This document shows, one piece after another, positions 1 through 13,334 of a stretch of 64,000 bases of DNA. The position numbers were made by a program, and so were the translations under genes. The notes beneath the pieces were generated by a model. It ran no database searches. It saw only the letters and a list, made by a program, of their open reading frames with translations, and was not told the origin of the DNA. Position 1 is the stretch's first letter. The number at the start of each line of letters is the position of its first letter. The stretch covers positions 1 through 64,000 of the forward strand of contig JANJXV010000262.1 of the NCBI GenBank assembly GCA_024803745.1. The letters run 5' to 3'. Source of the DNA: Megascapheus bottae. Lineage: Eukaryota; Chordata; Mammalia; Rodentia; Geomyidae.

Positions 1-1735
1 ACACACCTCCATTCTTTGACTTCACACACCTCCATTCTATGACTTCAGTACACCCTCCATTCTATGACTTCACAACATCCATTTTGATTCACACACCTCC
101 AATATATTACTGCAAACACCTCAATTCTGTGACTTCACACACCTCCATTCTATGACTTAATACCCGTCCATTCTGTGTTTTCACACACCTCCATTCTATG
201 ACTTCAAACACCTCCATTCTGTGACTTCACCCACCTCCATTCTGTGACTTCACAAACGTCCATTCTCCGACTTCACACCCCTCAAATATGACTTCACATA
301 ACTCCATTCTATGACTTCACAAACCTCCTTTCTCTGACTTCACACACCTCCCATTCTGTGACTTCACACACCTCCATTCTGAATTCACACAGCTCCATTC
401 TGTGACTTCACAAAACTCCATTCTATGATTTCACACACCTCCATACTATGACTTCACACATCTCCATTCTGAATTCACACACCTCCATTCTATGACTTCA
501 CACACCCTCCATTCTGACTTCCCACACCTCCATTCTGTGACTTCACACACCTTCATTCTTATTTCAGGAATATCCATTCTATGTCTTCACACACCTCCAT
601 TCTATCACTTCACAAATCTCCATTCTGTGACTTCACACACCTCCATTCTGAGTTCACACAACTCCATTCAGTGACTTCACACATCTCCATTCTGACTTCA
701 CAAACTTCCATTCTATGACTTCACACACTTCCATTCTATGACTTCACACAACCTCCATTCTGAGACTTCACAAACCTCCATTCTGAGTTCACACACTCCA
801 TTCTGTAACTTCAAACACCTCCATTCTGTGACTTCACACACCTCCATTCTATGAATTCACACAACTCCATTCTATGACTTCACACAGCTCCATTCTATGA
901 CTTCACACACCTACATTCTATGACTTCACACATCCATTTTGACTTCACACACCTCCAATATATGACTTCAAACACCTCAATTCTGTGACTTCACACACCT
1001 CCATTCTATACCTCACACATCCATTTTGACTCTCACACCTCCAAAATATGACTTCAAACACCTCAATATTGTGACTTCAAACACCTCAATTCTATGACTT
1101 CATACCCGTCCATTCTGTTATTTCACACACCTCCATTCTATGACTTCACACACCTCCATTCTATGACTTCACAAACCTCCATTCTATGACTTCACACACC
1201 TCCATTCTATGACTTCACACACCTCCATTTTATTACTTCACACAACTCCATTCTATGACTTCACACATCCATTTTGACTTCACACACCTCAATATATGAC
1301 TTCAAACACCTCAATTCTGTGACTTCACACACCTCCATTCCTATGACTTCATACCCGTCCATTCTGTTATTTCACACACCTCCATTCTATGACTTCACAC
1401 ACCTCCATTCTGTGATTTCACAAAACCTTCATTCTGTGACTTCACACACCTCCATTCTGTGACTTCACAACGTCCATTCTACGATTTCACACACCTCCAT
1501 GCTATGACTTCACACACGTCCATTTTATGACGTCATCCACCTACATTTAACTTCAGACACCTCCATTATGTGATTTCACACACCTCCCTTCGGTGACTTC
1601 ACACACCTCCATTCTATGACTTCACACACCTTCATTGTATGACCTCACACACCTCCATTCTATGACTTCACACACTTCATTCTATGATTTCACATACCTC
1701 CATGCTATGACTTCACACACCTCCATTCTGTGACT
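1..1735. repeat. Segment A, copy 1 (older duplication, partner at 4,187-5,670)
   Basis: From the first base the order of variant monomers matches 4,187 onward: a TTTGAC monomer, CATCCATTTTGATT, the rare AATATATTACTGCAAACACC and TTAATACCCGTCC (161 against 4,345). Spacing is 4,186 at the very start, 4,184 from 161 to 1,101, then 3,935 from 1,351 to 1,528. The 249-bp step is explained by an extra local duplication in this copy. Many point differences and small indels separate the two copies, so this duplication is older than those in the middle of the window. The copy is cut by the left edge. Confidence 0.85.
1010..1400. repeat. 249-bp local tandem duplication inside segment A copy 1
   Basis: The marker ATACCCGTCCATTCTGTTAT ends the same run of variants at 1,102 and again at 1,351, 249 bp later. 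The monomer CACATCCATTTTGAC precedes it in both places (CCATTTTGAC at 1,021 and 1,269). The partner segment at 4,187-5,670 has this run only once, so about eleven monomers were gained here after segment A was copied, or lost there. Exact ends are blurred because neighbouring monomers are so similar. Confidence 0.7.
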
Positions 1736-2569
1736 TCACACACCTCCATTCTTTGTTCACACACCTCCATTCTGTGACTTCACAAACCTCCATTCTAAGA
1801 TTTCACACACCTCCATTCTATGACTTCACACACCTACATTTTAGGACGTAACACACCTCCATTTTGACTTCACACACCTCCATTCTGTGACTTCACACAC
1901 CTCCATTCTATGACTTCACTTACTTCCATTGTGACGTCACACACCTCCATTCTATGTGTTCACACACCTCCATTCTACTACTTCACACACCCTCCATTCT
2001 GTGACTTCACACCTCCATTCTGACTTCACACACCTCCATTCTGTGACTTCACACACCTCCATTATATGACTTCACACACCTCCATTCTGTGACTTCACAC
2101 ACCTCCATTCTATGACTTCACACACCTTCATTCTTCTTCAGAAAACATCCATTCTATGACTTCCACACCTCCATTCTTTGACTTCACACACCTCCATTCC
2201 ACGACTTCACACACTTCCATTCTTGAGTTCACACATTTCCATTCTATGACTTCAGACACCTTCATTCTTAATTCATAAACATCCATTCTATGACTTTACA
2301 CACCTGCATTCTATGACTTCGCAAACCTCCATTCTGAGTTCACACACCTCAATTCTGTGACTTCACATACCTCCTTTCTGTGATTTCACACACCTCCATT
2401 CTATGACTTCACACACCTTCATTTTAGGACGTCACACACCTTGATTTTGACTTCATACACCTCCATTGTGTGACATCACACACCTCCATTCTATGAGTTC
2501 ACACACCTCCATTCTATGACTTCACACACCTCCATTCTGACTTCACACACCTCCATTCTAGGACTTCAA

Positions 2570-2708
2570 AGACCTCGAATCTGTGACTTCACTCACCTCC
2601 ACTCTATGACTTCACACTCCTCCATTCTATGACTTCACAGACCTCGAATCTGTGACTTCACTCACCTCCCCTCTATGACTTCACACTCCTCCATTCTATG
2701 ACTTCCCA
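2570..2708. repeat. 69-bp (three-monomer) tandem duplication
   Basis: The rare CTCGAATCTGTGACTTCACT monomer starts at 2,574 and again at 2,643, exactly 69 bp (3 x 23) apart. Each is followed by a CTCTATGACTTCACACTCC monomer. The two copies differ by a single base in CTCCACTC/CTCCCCTC. This is one of the youngest-looking local duplications in the left part of the window. Confidence 0.75.
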
Positions 2709-3924
2709 AACCTCATTTCTATGACTTCACCCACCTCCATTCTATGACTTCACACCTCCATTCTGACTTCACACACCTCCATTCTGTGAATTCACACACC
2801 TCCATTATATGACTTCACACACCTCCATTCTGTAACTTCACACACCTCCATTCTATGACTTCACACACCTTCATTCTTACTTCAGAAACATCCATTCTAT
2901 GACTTCCACACCTCCATTCTTTGTCTTCACACACCTCCATTCCACGACTTCACACACTTCCATTCTTGAGTTCACACACCTCCATTCTATGACTTCACAC
3001 ACCTCCATTCTATGACTTCACACACCTCCATTCTATGACTTCACACACCTCCATTCTTTGACTTCACACACCTAAATTCTGACTTCACACAGCTCCATTC
3101 TATGACTTCAAACACCTCCATTTTTTGACGTCACACACCCCATTCTGTGACTTCACACACTTCCATTCTTTGACTTCACACACCTCCATTCTGTGACTTC
3201 ACACACCTCCATTCTATGACTTCACACACTTCCATTGTGACGTCACACACCTCCAGTCTATGAGTTCACACACCTCCATTCTGACTTCACACACCTCCAT
3301 ACTATGACTTCACACACTTCCATTCTGAATTCATACTGCTCCATTCTGTGACTTCACAAAACTCCATTCTATGATTTCAAACACCTCCATACTATGACTT
3401 CACACAAGTCCATCTATGACTTTACACACCTCCATTCTGACTTCACACACCTCTATTCTATCACTTCGCACACCCCCATTCTGACATCACACACCTCCAT
3501 TCTATGACTTCACAGACCTCGAATCTCTGACTTCACTCACCTGCACTCTATGACTTCACACTGCTCCATTCTATGACTTCCCACACCTCCTTTCTATGAC
3601 TTCACCAACCTCCAATCTATGACTACACAACTCCACTCTGACTTCACAAACCTCCATTATTTGACTTCACACACCTCCATTCTATGAGTTCACACACCTC
3701 CATTCTATGACTTCACACACCTTCATTCTTACTTCAGAAACATCCATTCTATGACTTCACACACCTCCATTCTTTGACTTCACACACCTCCATTCCACGA
3801 CTTCACACACCTCCATTCTATGAGTTCACACACTTCCATTCTATGAATTCACACACCTTCATTCTTAATTCAGAAAAATCCATTCTATGAGTTCACACAC
3901 CTCCATTCTATGTCTTCGCAAACT

Positions 3925-4150
3925 CCATTCTGTGACTTCACACACCTCCATTCTCAGTTCACACACGTCCATTCGGTGACTTCACACACCTCCATTCTAT
4001 GTCTTCGCAAACCTCCATTCTGTGACTTCACACACCTCCATTCTCAGTTCACACACGTCCATTAGGTCACTTCACACACCTCCATTCTGTGACTTCACAC
4101 ACCTCCATTCTCAGTTCACACACGTCCATTCGGTGACTTCACACACCTCC
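3925..4150. repeat. Local tandem triplication around TCTCAGTTCACACACGTCC
   Basis: The unusual pair TTCTCAGTTCACACACGTCC occurs three times, with CAGTTC at 3,955, 4,045 and 4,112. Spacings are 90 bp (23+23+23+21) and 67 bp (23+23+21). Each is followed by CATTCGGTGAC or its variant CATTAGGTCAC. I did not notice this combination elsewhere, so it looks like a private, recent expansion. Confidence 0.75.
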
Positions 4151-4186
4151 ATTCTGTGACTTCACACACCTCTATTCTATGACTTC

Positions 4187-5670
4187 ACACACCTCCATTC
4201 TTTGACTTCACACACCTCCATTCTATGACTTCATACACCTCCATTCTATGACTTCACACATCCATTTTGATTTCACACACCTCCAATATATTACTGCAAA
4301 CACCTCAATTCTGTGACTTCACACACCTCCATTCTATGACTTAATACCCGTCCATTCTGTGTTTTCACACACCTCCATTCTATGACTTCAAACACCTCCA
4401 TTCTGTGACTTCACCCACCTCCATTCTGTGACTTCACACACGTCCATTCTCCGACTTCACACCCCTCAAATATGACTTCACATAACTCCATTCTATGACT
4501 TCACAAACCTCCTTTCTCTGACTTCACACACCTCCATTCTGTGACTTCACACACCTCCATTCTGAATTCACACAGCTCCATTCTGTGACTTCACAAAACT
4601 CCATTCTATGATTTCACACACCTCCATACTATGACTTCACACATCTCCATTCTGAATTCACACACCTCCATTCTATGACTTCACACACCTCCATTCTGAC
4701 TTCCCACACCTCCATTCTGTGACTTCACACACCTTCATTCTTATTTCAGGAATATCCATTCTATGTCTTCACACACCTCCATTCTATCACTTCACAAATC
4801 TCCATTCTGTGACTTCACACACCTCCATTCTGAGTTCACACAACTCCATTCAGTGACTTCACACATCTCCATTCTGACTTCACAAACTTCCATTCTATGA
4901 CTTCACACACTTCCATTCTATGACTTCACACACCTCCATTCTGAGACTTCACAAACCTCCATTCTGAGTTCACACACCTCCATTCTGTAACTTCAAACAC
5001 CTCCATTCTGTGACTTCACACACCTCCATTCTATGAATTCACACAACTCCATTCTATGACTTCACACAGCTCCATTCTATGACTTCACACACCTACATTC
5101 TATGACTTCACACATCCATTTTGACTTCACACACCTCCAATATATGACTTCAAACACCTCAATTCTGTGACTTCACACACCTCCATTCTATACCTTCACA
5201 CATCCATTTTGACTTCACACACCTCCAAAATATGACTTCAAACACCTCAATATTGTGACTTCAAACACCTCAATTCTATGACTTCATACCCGTCCATTCT
5301 GTTATTTCACACACCTCCATTCTATGACTTCACACACCTCCATTCTGAGACTTCAAAAACCTCCATTCTGTGTCTTCACACACCTCCATTCTGTGACTTC
5401 ACAAACGTCCATTCTATGATTTCACACACCTCCATTCTATGACTTCACACAACTCCATTTTATGACGTCACGCACCTCCATTTTAACTTCACACACCTCC
5501 ATTATGTGACTTCACACACCTCCCTTCTGTGACTTCACACACCTCCATTCTATGACTTCACACACCTTCATTGTATGACTTCACACACCTCCATTCCATG
5601 ACTTCACACACTTCCATTCTATGATTTCACATACCTGCATGCTATGATTTCACACACCTCCATTCTGTGA
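4187..5670. repeat. Segment A, copy 2
   Basis: This is the partner of 1-1,735 without the extra 249 bp. It carries the same rare monomers in the same order, including TTAATACCCGTCC at 4,341 and ATACCCGTCCATTCTGTTAT at 5,286. Its second half (from about 4,716) was itself copied to 11,680-13,330, so the region belongs to two duplication families of different age. Confidence 0.85.
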
Positions 5671-6500
5671 CTTCACAAACCTCCATTCTGTGACTTCACA
5701 CACATCCATTCTGTGACTTCACAAACGTCCATTCTATCATTTCACACACCTCCATTCTATGACTTCACACACCTCCATTCTATGACTTCACACACCTCCA
5801 ATCTGACTTCACACACCTCCATTCTGTAACGTCACACACCTCCATTCTGTGACTACACACACCTCCATTATAGGACTTCAAACAGCTCCATTCTGTGACT
5901 TCACACACCTCCATTCTGTGACTTCACACACCTCCATTCTGAGTTCACACACCTCCATTCTGTGACTTCACAAACCTCCATTCTTTGACTTCACAAACTT
6001 CCATTCTGTGACTTCACACACCTCCATTCTGTGATTTCACACACCTCCATTCTATGACTTCACACACCTCCATTCTGTGACTTCACACACCTCCATTCTA
6101 TGACTTCACACACCGCCATTCTATGACTTCACACATCAATTTTGACTTCACACACCTCCAATATATGACTTCAAACACCTCAATTTTGTGACTTCACACA
6201 CCTCCATTCTATGAGTTCACACACCTCCATTCTGTAACTTCACCCACCTCCACTCTGTGACTTCACACACCTGCATTCTCCGACTTCACACCCCTCCAAT
6301 TTGACTTCACATAACTCCATTCCATGACTTCACAAACCTCCATTCTGTGACTTCACACACCTCCATTCTGTGACTTCACAAACGTCCATTCTCTGATTTC
6401 ACACAGCTCCATACTATGACTTCACACACCTCCATTCTGAATTCACACAGCTCCATTCTGTGACTTCACAAAATTCCATTCTATGATTTCACACACCTCC
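4716..6500. repeat. Segment D, copy 1 (partner at 11,680-13,330)
   Basis: The marker AATATCCATTCTATGTCTTC starts at 4,751 here and at 11,717 in the partner, spacing 6,966. At ACTTCATACC (5,281 and 12,111) the spacing is 6,830, so the partner lacks 136 bp between them, located near 11,840 where TCTGACTCCACACACC joins two monomers that are apart here. At ACACATCAAT (6,131 and 12,936) the spacing is 6,805. The order of dozens of variant monomers is preserved. Confidence 0.8.
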
Positions 6501-6969
6501 ATACTATGACTTCACACAACTCCATGTATTACTTCACACACCTCCATTCTGACATCACACTCCTCCATTCTATGACTTCCCACACCTCCTTTCTATGACT
6601 TCACACACTTCCATTGTGACATCACACAACTCCATTCTATGAGGTCACACACCTCCATTCTATGACTTCACACACCTCCATTCTGACTTCACACACCTCC
6701 ATTCTATGACTTCACAGACCTCGAATCTGTGACTTCACTTACCTCCACTCTATGACTTCACACTCCTCCATTCTATGGCTTCTCACACCTCCTTTCTATG
6801 ACTTCACCCACCTCCATCCTATGACTTCACACCTCCAATCTGACTTCACACACCTCCATTCTGTGACTTCACACACCTCCATTCTTTGACTTCACACACC
6901 TCCATTATATGACTTCACACACCTTCATGCTATGACTTCACACACCTCCATTCTGTGACTTCACACACC
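6501..6969. repeat. Partial relative of segment E
   Basis: This stretch contains the CTCGAA marker at 6,720 followed by CTGTGACTTCACTTACC and a CTCTATGACTTCACACTCC monomer. The same order recurs 563 bp later (7,283) inside segment E copy 1. It reads as a shortened earlier copy of E. Nothing other than array monomers is seen. Confidence 0.55.
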
Positions 6970-8820
6970 TCCATTCTGAGTTCACACACCTCCATTCTTT
7001 GACTTCACACACCTCCATTCTATGACTTCACACACCTCCATTCTGACATCACACACCTCCATTCTATGACTTCACAGACCTCGAATCTGTGACCTCACTC
7101 ACCTGCACTCTATGACTTCACACTCCTCCATTCTATGACTTCCCACACCTCCTTTCTATGACTTCACACACTTCCACTTTGACATCACACAACTCCATTC
7201 TATGAGTTCACACAACTCCATTCTATGACTTCACACACCTCCATTCTGACTTCACACACCTCCATTTTATGACTTCACAGACCTCGAATCTGTGACTTCA
7301 CTTACCTCCACTCTATGACTTCACACTTCTCCATTCTATGACTTCACACACCTCCTTTCTATGATTTCACCCACCTCCATTCTATGACTTCACACCTCCA
7401 ATCTGACTTCACACACCTCAATTCTGTGACTTCACACACCTCCATTATATGACTTCACACACCTCCTTCTGTGACTTCACACACCTCCATTCTGTGACGT
7501 CACACACTTCCACTCTGGGTTCACACACCTCCATTCTGTGACTTAACAATCCTCCATTCTTTGACTTCACAAACCTCCATACTGTGACTTCACACACCTC
7601 CATTCTGTGATTTCACACACCTCCATTCTATGACTTCACACACCTCCATTCTGTGACTTCACACACCTCCATTCTATGACTACACACACCTCCATTCTAT
7701 GACTTCACACATCCATTTTGACTTCACACACCTCCAATATATGACTTCAAACATCTCAATTTTGTGACTTCACACACCTCCATTCTATGACTTCATACCC
7801 GTCCATTCTGTGACTTCACACACCTCCATTCTATGACTTCACACACCTCCATTCTGTGACTTCACCCACCTCCATTCTGTGACTTCACACACCTGAACTC
7901 ACCGACTTCACACCCCTCCAATTTGACTTCACATACCTTCATTCTATGACTTCACAAACCTCCATTATGTGACTTCTCACACCTCCATTCTGTGACTTCA
8001 CAAATGTCCATTCTCTCATTACACACAGCTCCATTCTATGACTTCACACACCTCCATTCTGAATTCACACAGCTCCATTCTGTGACTTCACAAAACTACA
8101 TTCTATGATTTCACACACCTCCATACTATGACTTCACACAACTCCATGTATTACTTCACACACCTCCATTCTGACTTCACACACCTCTATTCTATGACTT
8201 CGCACACCTCCATTCTGACATCACACACCTCCATTCTATGACTTCACAGACCTCGAATCTGTGACCTCACTCACCTGCACTCTATGACTTCACACTCCTC
8301 CATTCTATGACTTCCCACACCTCCTTTCTATGACTTCACACACTTCCATTGTGACATCACACAACTCCATTCTATGAGTTCACTCACCTCCATTCTATGA
8401 CTTCACACACCTCCATTCTGACTTCACACACCTCCATTCTATGACTTCACAGACCTCGAATCTGTGACTTCACTTACCTCCACTTTATGACATCACAATC
8501 CTCCATTCTATGACTTCACACACCTCCTTTCTATGACTTCACCCACCTCCATTCTATGACTTCACACCTCCAATCTGACTTCACACACCTCCATTCTGTG
8601 ACTTCACACACCTCCATTCTGTGACTTCACACACCTCCATTATATGACTTCACAAACCTCCATTCAATGACTTCACACACCTCCATTCTGTGACTTCACA
8701 CACCTCCATTCTGAGTTCACACAGCTCCATTCTGTGACTTCACAAAACTCCATTCTATGATTTCACACACCTCCATTCAATGACTTCACACACCTCCAAT
8801 CTGTGACTTCACACACCTCC
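6970..8820. repeat. Segment E, copy 1 of a 1,822-bp tandem pair
   Basis: Marker spacings to the next copy are 1,822 bp at ACCTCCTTCT (7,461 and 9,283) and at CTCGAA (8,252 and 10,074). Near the left end the spacing is 1,848 bp (CTCGAA 7,080 and 8,928), and near the right end 1,801 bp (CATTCAATGA 8,661 and CATTCAATG 10,462), each step being about one monomer. The unit includes the distinctive GTGACCTCACTCACCTGCAC run, ACCTGAACTC and TGTCCATTCTCTCATT. Confidence 0.8.
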
Positions 8821-10520
8821 ATTCTGAGTTCACACACCTCCATTCTGTGACTTCACACACCTCCATTCTATGACTTCACACAACTCCATTCTGACATCAC
8901 ACACCTCCATTCTATGACTTCACAGACCTCGAATCTGTGACCTCACTCACCTGCACTCTATGACTTCACACTCCTCCATTCTATGACTTCCCACACCTCC
9001 TTTCTGTGACTTCACACACTTCCATTCTATGACTTCACACCCCCAATCTGACTTCACACACCTCCATTCTGACATCACACACCTCCATCTATGACTTCAC
9101 AGACCTCAAATCTGTGACTTCACTTACCTCCACTCTATGACTTCACACTCCTCCATTCTATGACTTCACACACCTCCTTTCTATGATTTCACCCACCTCC
9201 ATTCTATGACTTCACACCTCCAATCTGACTTCACACACCTCAATTCTGTGACTTCACACACCTCCATTATATGACTTCACACACCTCCTTCTGTGACTTC
9301 ACACACCTCCATTCTGTGACGTCACACACCTCCACTCTGGGTTCACATACCTCCATTCTGTGACTTAACAATCCTCCATTCTTTGACTTCACAAACCTCC
9401 ATTCTGTGACTTCACACACCTGCATTCTGTGATTTCACACACCTCCATTCTATGACTTCACACACCTCCATTCTGTGACTTCACACACCTCCATTCTATG
9501 ACTTCACACACCTCCATTCTATGACTTCACACATCCATTTTGACTTCACACACCTCCAATATATTACTTCAAACACCTCAATTTTGTGACTTCACACACC
9601 TCCATTCTATGACTTCATACCCGTCCATTCTGTGACTTCACACACCTCCATTCTATGACTTCACACACCTCCATTCTGTGACTTCACACACCTCCATTCT
9701 GTGACTTCACACACCTGAACTCTCCGTCTTCACACCCCTCCAATTTGACTTCACATACCTTCATTCTATGACTTCACAAACCTCCATTATGTGACTTCTC
9801 ACACCTCCATTCTGTGACTTCACAAATGTCCATTCTCTCCTTTCACACAGCTCCATTCTATGGCTTCACACACCTCCATTCTGAATTCACACAGCTCCAT
9901 TCTGTGACTTCACAAAACTACATTCTATGATTTCACACACCTCCATACTATGACTTCACACAACTCCATGTATTACTTCACACACCTCCATTCTGACTAC
10001 ACACACCTCTATTCTATGACTTCGCACACCTCCATTCTGACATCACACACCTCCATTCTATGACTTCACAGACCTCGAATCTGTGACCTCACTCACCTGC
10101 ACTCTATGACTTCACACTCCTCCATTCTATGACTTCCCACACCTCCTTGCTATGACTTCACACACTTCCATTGTGACATCACACAACTCCATTCTATGAG
10201 ATCACACACCTCCATTCTATGACTTCACACACCTCCATTCTATGACATCACAGACCTCGAATCTGTGACTTCACTTACCTCCACTCTATGACTTCACAAT
10301 CCTCCATTCTATGACTTCACACACCTCCTTTCTATGACTTCACCCACCTCCATTCTATGACTTCACACCTCCAATCTGACTTCACACACCTCCATTCTGT
10401 GACTTCACACACCTCCATTTTGTGACTTCACACACCTCCATTATATGACTTCACAAACCTCCATTCAATGACTTCACACACCTCCATTCTGTGACTTCAC
10501 ACACCTCCATTCTGAGTTCA
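8821..10520. repeat. Segment E, copy 2
   Basis: This copy repeats 6,970-8,820 in order, with small monomer-sized losses near 9,030 and 10,240. Homology ends near 10,520: copy 1 goes on to an ACAGCTCC/ACAAAACTCC run, whereas this copy goes on to ACACACCTCC/ACAAACCTCC. Point differences are scattered (for example TTTCTATG/TTTCTGTG and TCTCATT/TCTCCTT), so the pair is older than the 3,638-bp repeats. Confidence 0.78.
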
Positions 10521-11439
10521 CACACCTCCATTCTGTGACTTCACAAACCTCCATTCTTTGACTTCACAAACCTCCATTCTGTGACTTCACACACCTCCAT
10601 TCTGTGATTTCACACACCTCCATTCTATGACTTCACAGTCCTCGAATCTGTGACTTCACTTACCTCCACTCTATGACTTCACACTCCTCCATTCTATGAC
10701 TTCACACACCTCCTTTCTATGACTTCACCCACCTCCATTCTATGACTTCACACCTCCAATCTGACTTCACACACCTCCATTCTGTGACTTCACACACCTC
10801 CATTCTGTGACTTCACACACCTCCATTATATGACTTCAGACACCTCCATTCTATGACTTCATACACCTCCATTCTGTGACTTCACACACCTCCATTCTGA
10901 GTTCACACACCTCCATTCTGTGACTTCACAAACCTCCATTCTTTGACTTCACAAACCTCCATTCTGTGACTTCACACACCTCCATTCTGTGATTTCACAC
11001 ACCTCCATTCTATGACTTCACACACCTCCATTCTGTGACTTCACACACCTTCATTCTATGACTTCACACCTCCATTCTATGACTTCACACATCCATTTTG
11101 ACTTCACACACCTCCAATGTATGACTTCAAACACCTCAAGTTTGTGACTTCACACACCTCCATTCTATGACTTCACACACCTCCATTCTGTGACTTCACC
11201 CACCTCCATTCTGTGACTTCACACACCTGCATTCTCCAACTTCACACCCCTCAAATATTACTTCACATACCTCCATTTTATGACTTCACAAACCTCCATT
11301 CTGTGACTTCACACACCTCCGCTCTGTGACTTCACACACCTCCATTCTGAATTCACACAGCTCCATTCTGTGACTTCACAAAACTCCATTGTATGATTTC
11401 ACACACCTCCATACTATGACTTCACACAACTCCATGTAT
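10521..11439. repeat. Outlying relative of the central higher-order repeat
   Basis: The CAGTCCTCGAATCTG marker (CTCGAA at 10,641) and the following ATACACCTCC monomer (10,861) are spaced exactly as in the central HOR: 5,577 bp to 16,218/16,438 and 7,950 bp to 18,591/18,811. It lacks the 205-bp internal duplication seen in half of the central units and so resembles their unduplicated form. It may be a relic of the sequence from which the central HOR was amplified. Confidence 0.65.
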
Positions 11440-11860
11440 TACTTCACACAGCTCCATTCTGACTTCACACACCTCTATTCTATGACTTCGCACACCTCCA
11501 TTCTGACATCACACACCTCCATTCTATGACTTCACAGACCTCGAATCTGTGACCTCACTCACCTGCACTCTATGACTTCACACTCCTCCATTCTATGACT
11601 TCCCACACCTTTTTTCTATGACTTCACATACTTCCATTGTGACATCACACAACTCCATTCTATGAGTTCCCACACCTCCATTCTATGACTTCACACACCT
11701 TCATTCTTACTTCAGAAATATCCATTCTATGTCTTCACACACCTCCATTCTATCACTTCACAAACCTCCATTCTGTGACTTCACACACCTCCATTATGAG
11801 TTCACACAACTCCATTCAGTGACTTCACACATCTCCATTCTGACTCCACACACCTCCATT
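11440..11860. repeat. Start of a 1,895-bp repeated unit (partner 13,335-13,755)
   Basis: CTCGAA lies at 11,540 and 13,435, and AATATCCATTC at 11,717 and 13,612, both spaced 1,895 bp. The run includes ACAGCTCCATTCTGACTTC, the CTCACTCACCTGCAC monomer, ACATACTTCCATTGTGACATC and TCTATCACTTCAC. The right part overlaps the start of segment D copy 2, showing that D was present before this tandem step. Confidence 0.72.
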
Positions 11861-13330
11861 CTATGAATTCACACAACTCCATTCTATGACTTCACACACC
11901 TACATTCTATGACTTCACACACCTACATTCTATGACTTCACACATCCATTTTGACTTCACACACCTCCAATATATGACTTCAAACACCTCAATTCTGTGA
12001 CTTCACACACCTCCATTCTATAACTTCACACATCCATTTTGACTTCACACAAATCCAATATATGACTTCAAACACCTCAATATTGTGACTTCAAACACCT
12101 CAATTCTATGACTTCATACCCGTCCATTCTGTTATTTCACACACCTCCATTCTATGACTTCACACACCTCCATTATGTGACTTCACAAACCTCCATTCTG
12201 TGACTTCACACACCTCCATTCTGTGACTTCACAAACGTCCATTCTATGATTTCACACACCTCCATTCTATGACTTCACACAACTCCATTTTATGACGTCA
12301 CGCACCTCCATTTTAACTTCACACACCTCCATTATGTGACTTCACACACCTCCCTTCGGTGACTTCACACACCTCCATTCTATGACTTCACACACCTTCA
12401 TTGTATGACTTCACACACCTCCATTCCATGACTTCACACACTTCCATTCTATGATTTCACATACCTGCATGCTATGACTTCACACACCTCCATTCTGTGA
12501 CTTCACAAACCTCCATTCTGTGATTTCACACACCTCCATTCTGTGACTTCACAAACGTCCATTCTATGATTTCACACACCTCCATTCTATGACTTCACAC
12601 ACCTCCATTCTACGACTTCACACACCTCCTTTCTATGATTTCACCATCCTCAATTCTATGACTTCACACCTCCAATCTGACCTCACACACCTCCATTCTG
12701 TAACGTCACACACCTCCATTCTGTGACTACACACACCTCCATTTTATGACTTCAAACAGCTCCATTCTGTGACTTCACACACCTCCATTCTGTGACTTCA
12801 CACACCTCCATTCTGAGTTCACACACCTCCATTCTGTGACTTCACAAACCTCCATTCTATGACTTCACACACCTCCATTCTGTGACTTCACACACCTCCA
12901 TTCTATGACTACACACTCCGCCATTCTATGACTTCACACATCAATTTTGACTTCACACACCTCCAATATATGACTTCAAACACCTCAATTTTGTGACTTC
13001 ACACACCTCCATTCTATGACTTCATACCCGTCCATTCTGTGACTTCACACACCTCCATTCTATGAGTTCACACACCTCCATTCTGTGACTTCACCCACCT
13101 CCACTCTGTGACTTCACACACCTGCATTCTCCGACTTCACACCCCTCCAATTTGACTTCACATACCTCCATTCCATGACTTCACAAACCTCCATTCTGTG
13201 ACTTCACACACCTCCGTTCTGTGACTTCACACACCTCCATTCTGAATTCACACAGCTCCATTCTGTGACTTCACAAAACTCCATTCTATGATTTCACACA
13301 CCTCCATACTATGACTTCACACAACTCCAT
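11680..13330. repeat. Segment D, copy 2
   Basis: Matches 4,716-6,500 in variant order, with 136 bp missing near 11,840 and about 25 bp missing further right. Several variants have changed, for example CTCCCTTCTGTG to CTCCCTTCGGTG. That last form is shared with segment A copy 1 at about 1,590 rather than with A copy 2, which suggests exchange between copies and not a simple tree. Confidence 0.78.
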
Positions 13331-13334
13331 GTAT

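Larger units (their letters stand above)
1736..4186. repeat. Segment B, with three related sub-blocks
   Basis: Only monomers and variants are present. A run containing CTTCATTCTTACTTCAGAAA (or a shortened form), a TTTGAC or TTTGTC monomer and CCATTCCACGACTTCAC appears at about 2,040-2,290, 2,780-3,010 and 3,640-3,880. The CCACGACTTC marker lies at 2,201, 2,944 and 3,797 counting from ACGA, giving spacings of 743 and 853 bp. The rest is an irregular mixture with no longer-range order that I could follow. Confidence 0.65.

Noticed and set aside
492..674. Short open frames of 60-76 codons on the plus strand (492-674, 1,274-1,462, 29,410-29,616, 37,288-37,494, 39,750-39,977, 44,333-44,515, 46,873-47,058, 47,612-47,842), encoding HTSIL/HTPPFYDF/HLHS repeats
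   Set aside because: They are translations of the monomer in its three frames and stay open only where 21-bp monomers or point changes shift the TGA. They differ between otherwise matching copies, show no conserved start context and have no known family. The HTPPFYDF-type peptide repeats are forced by the DNA period.
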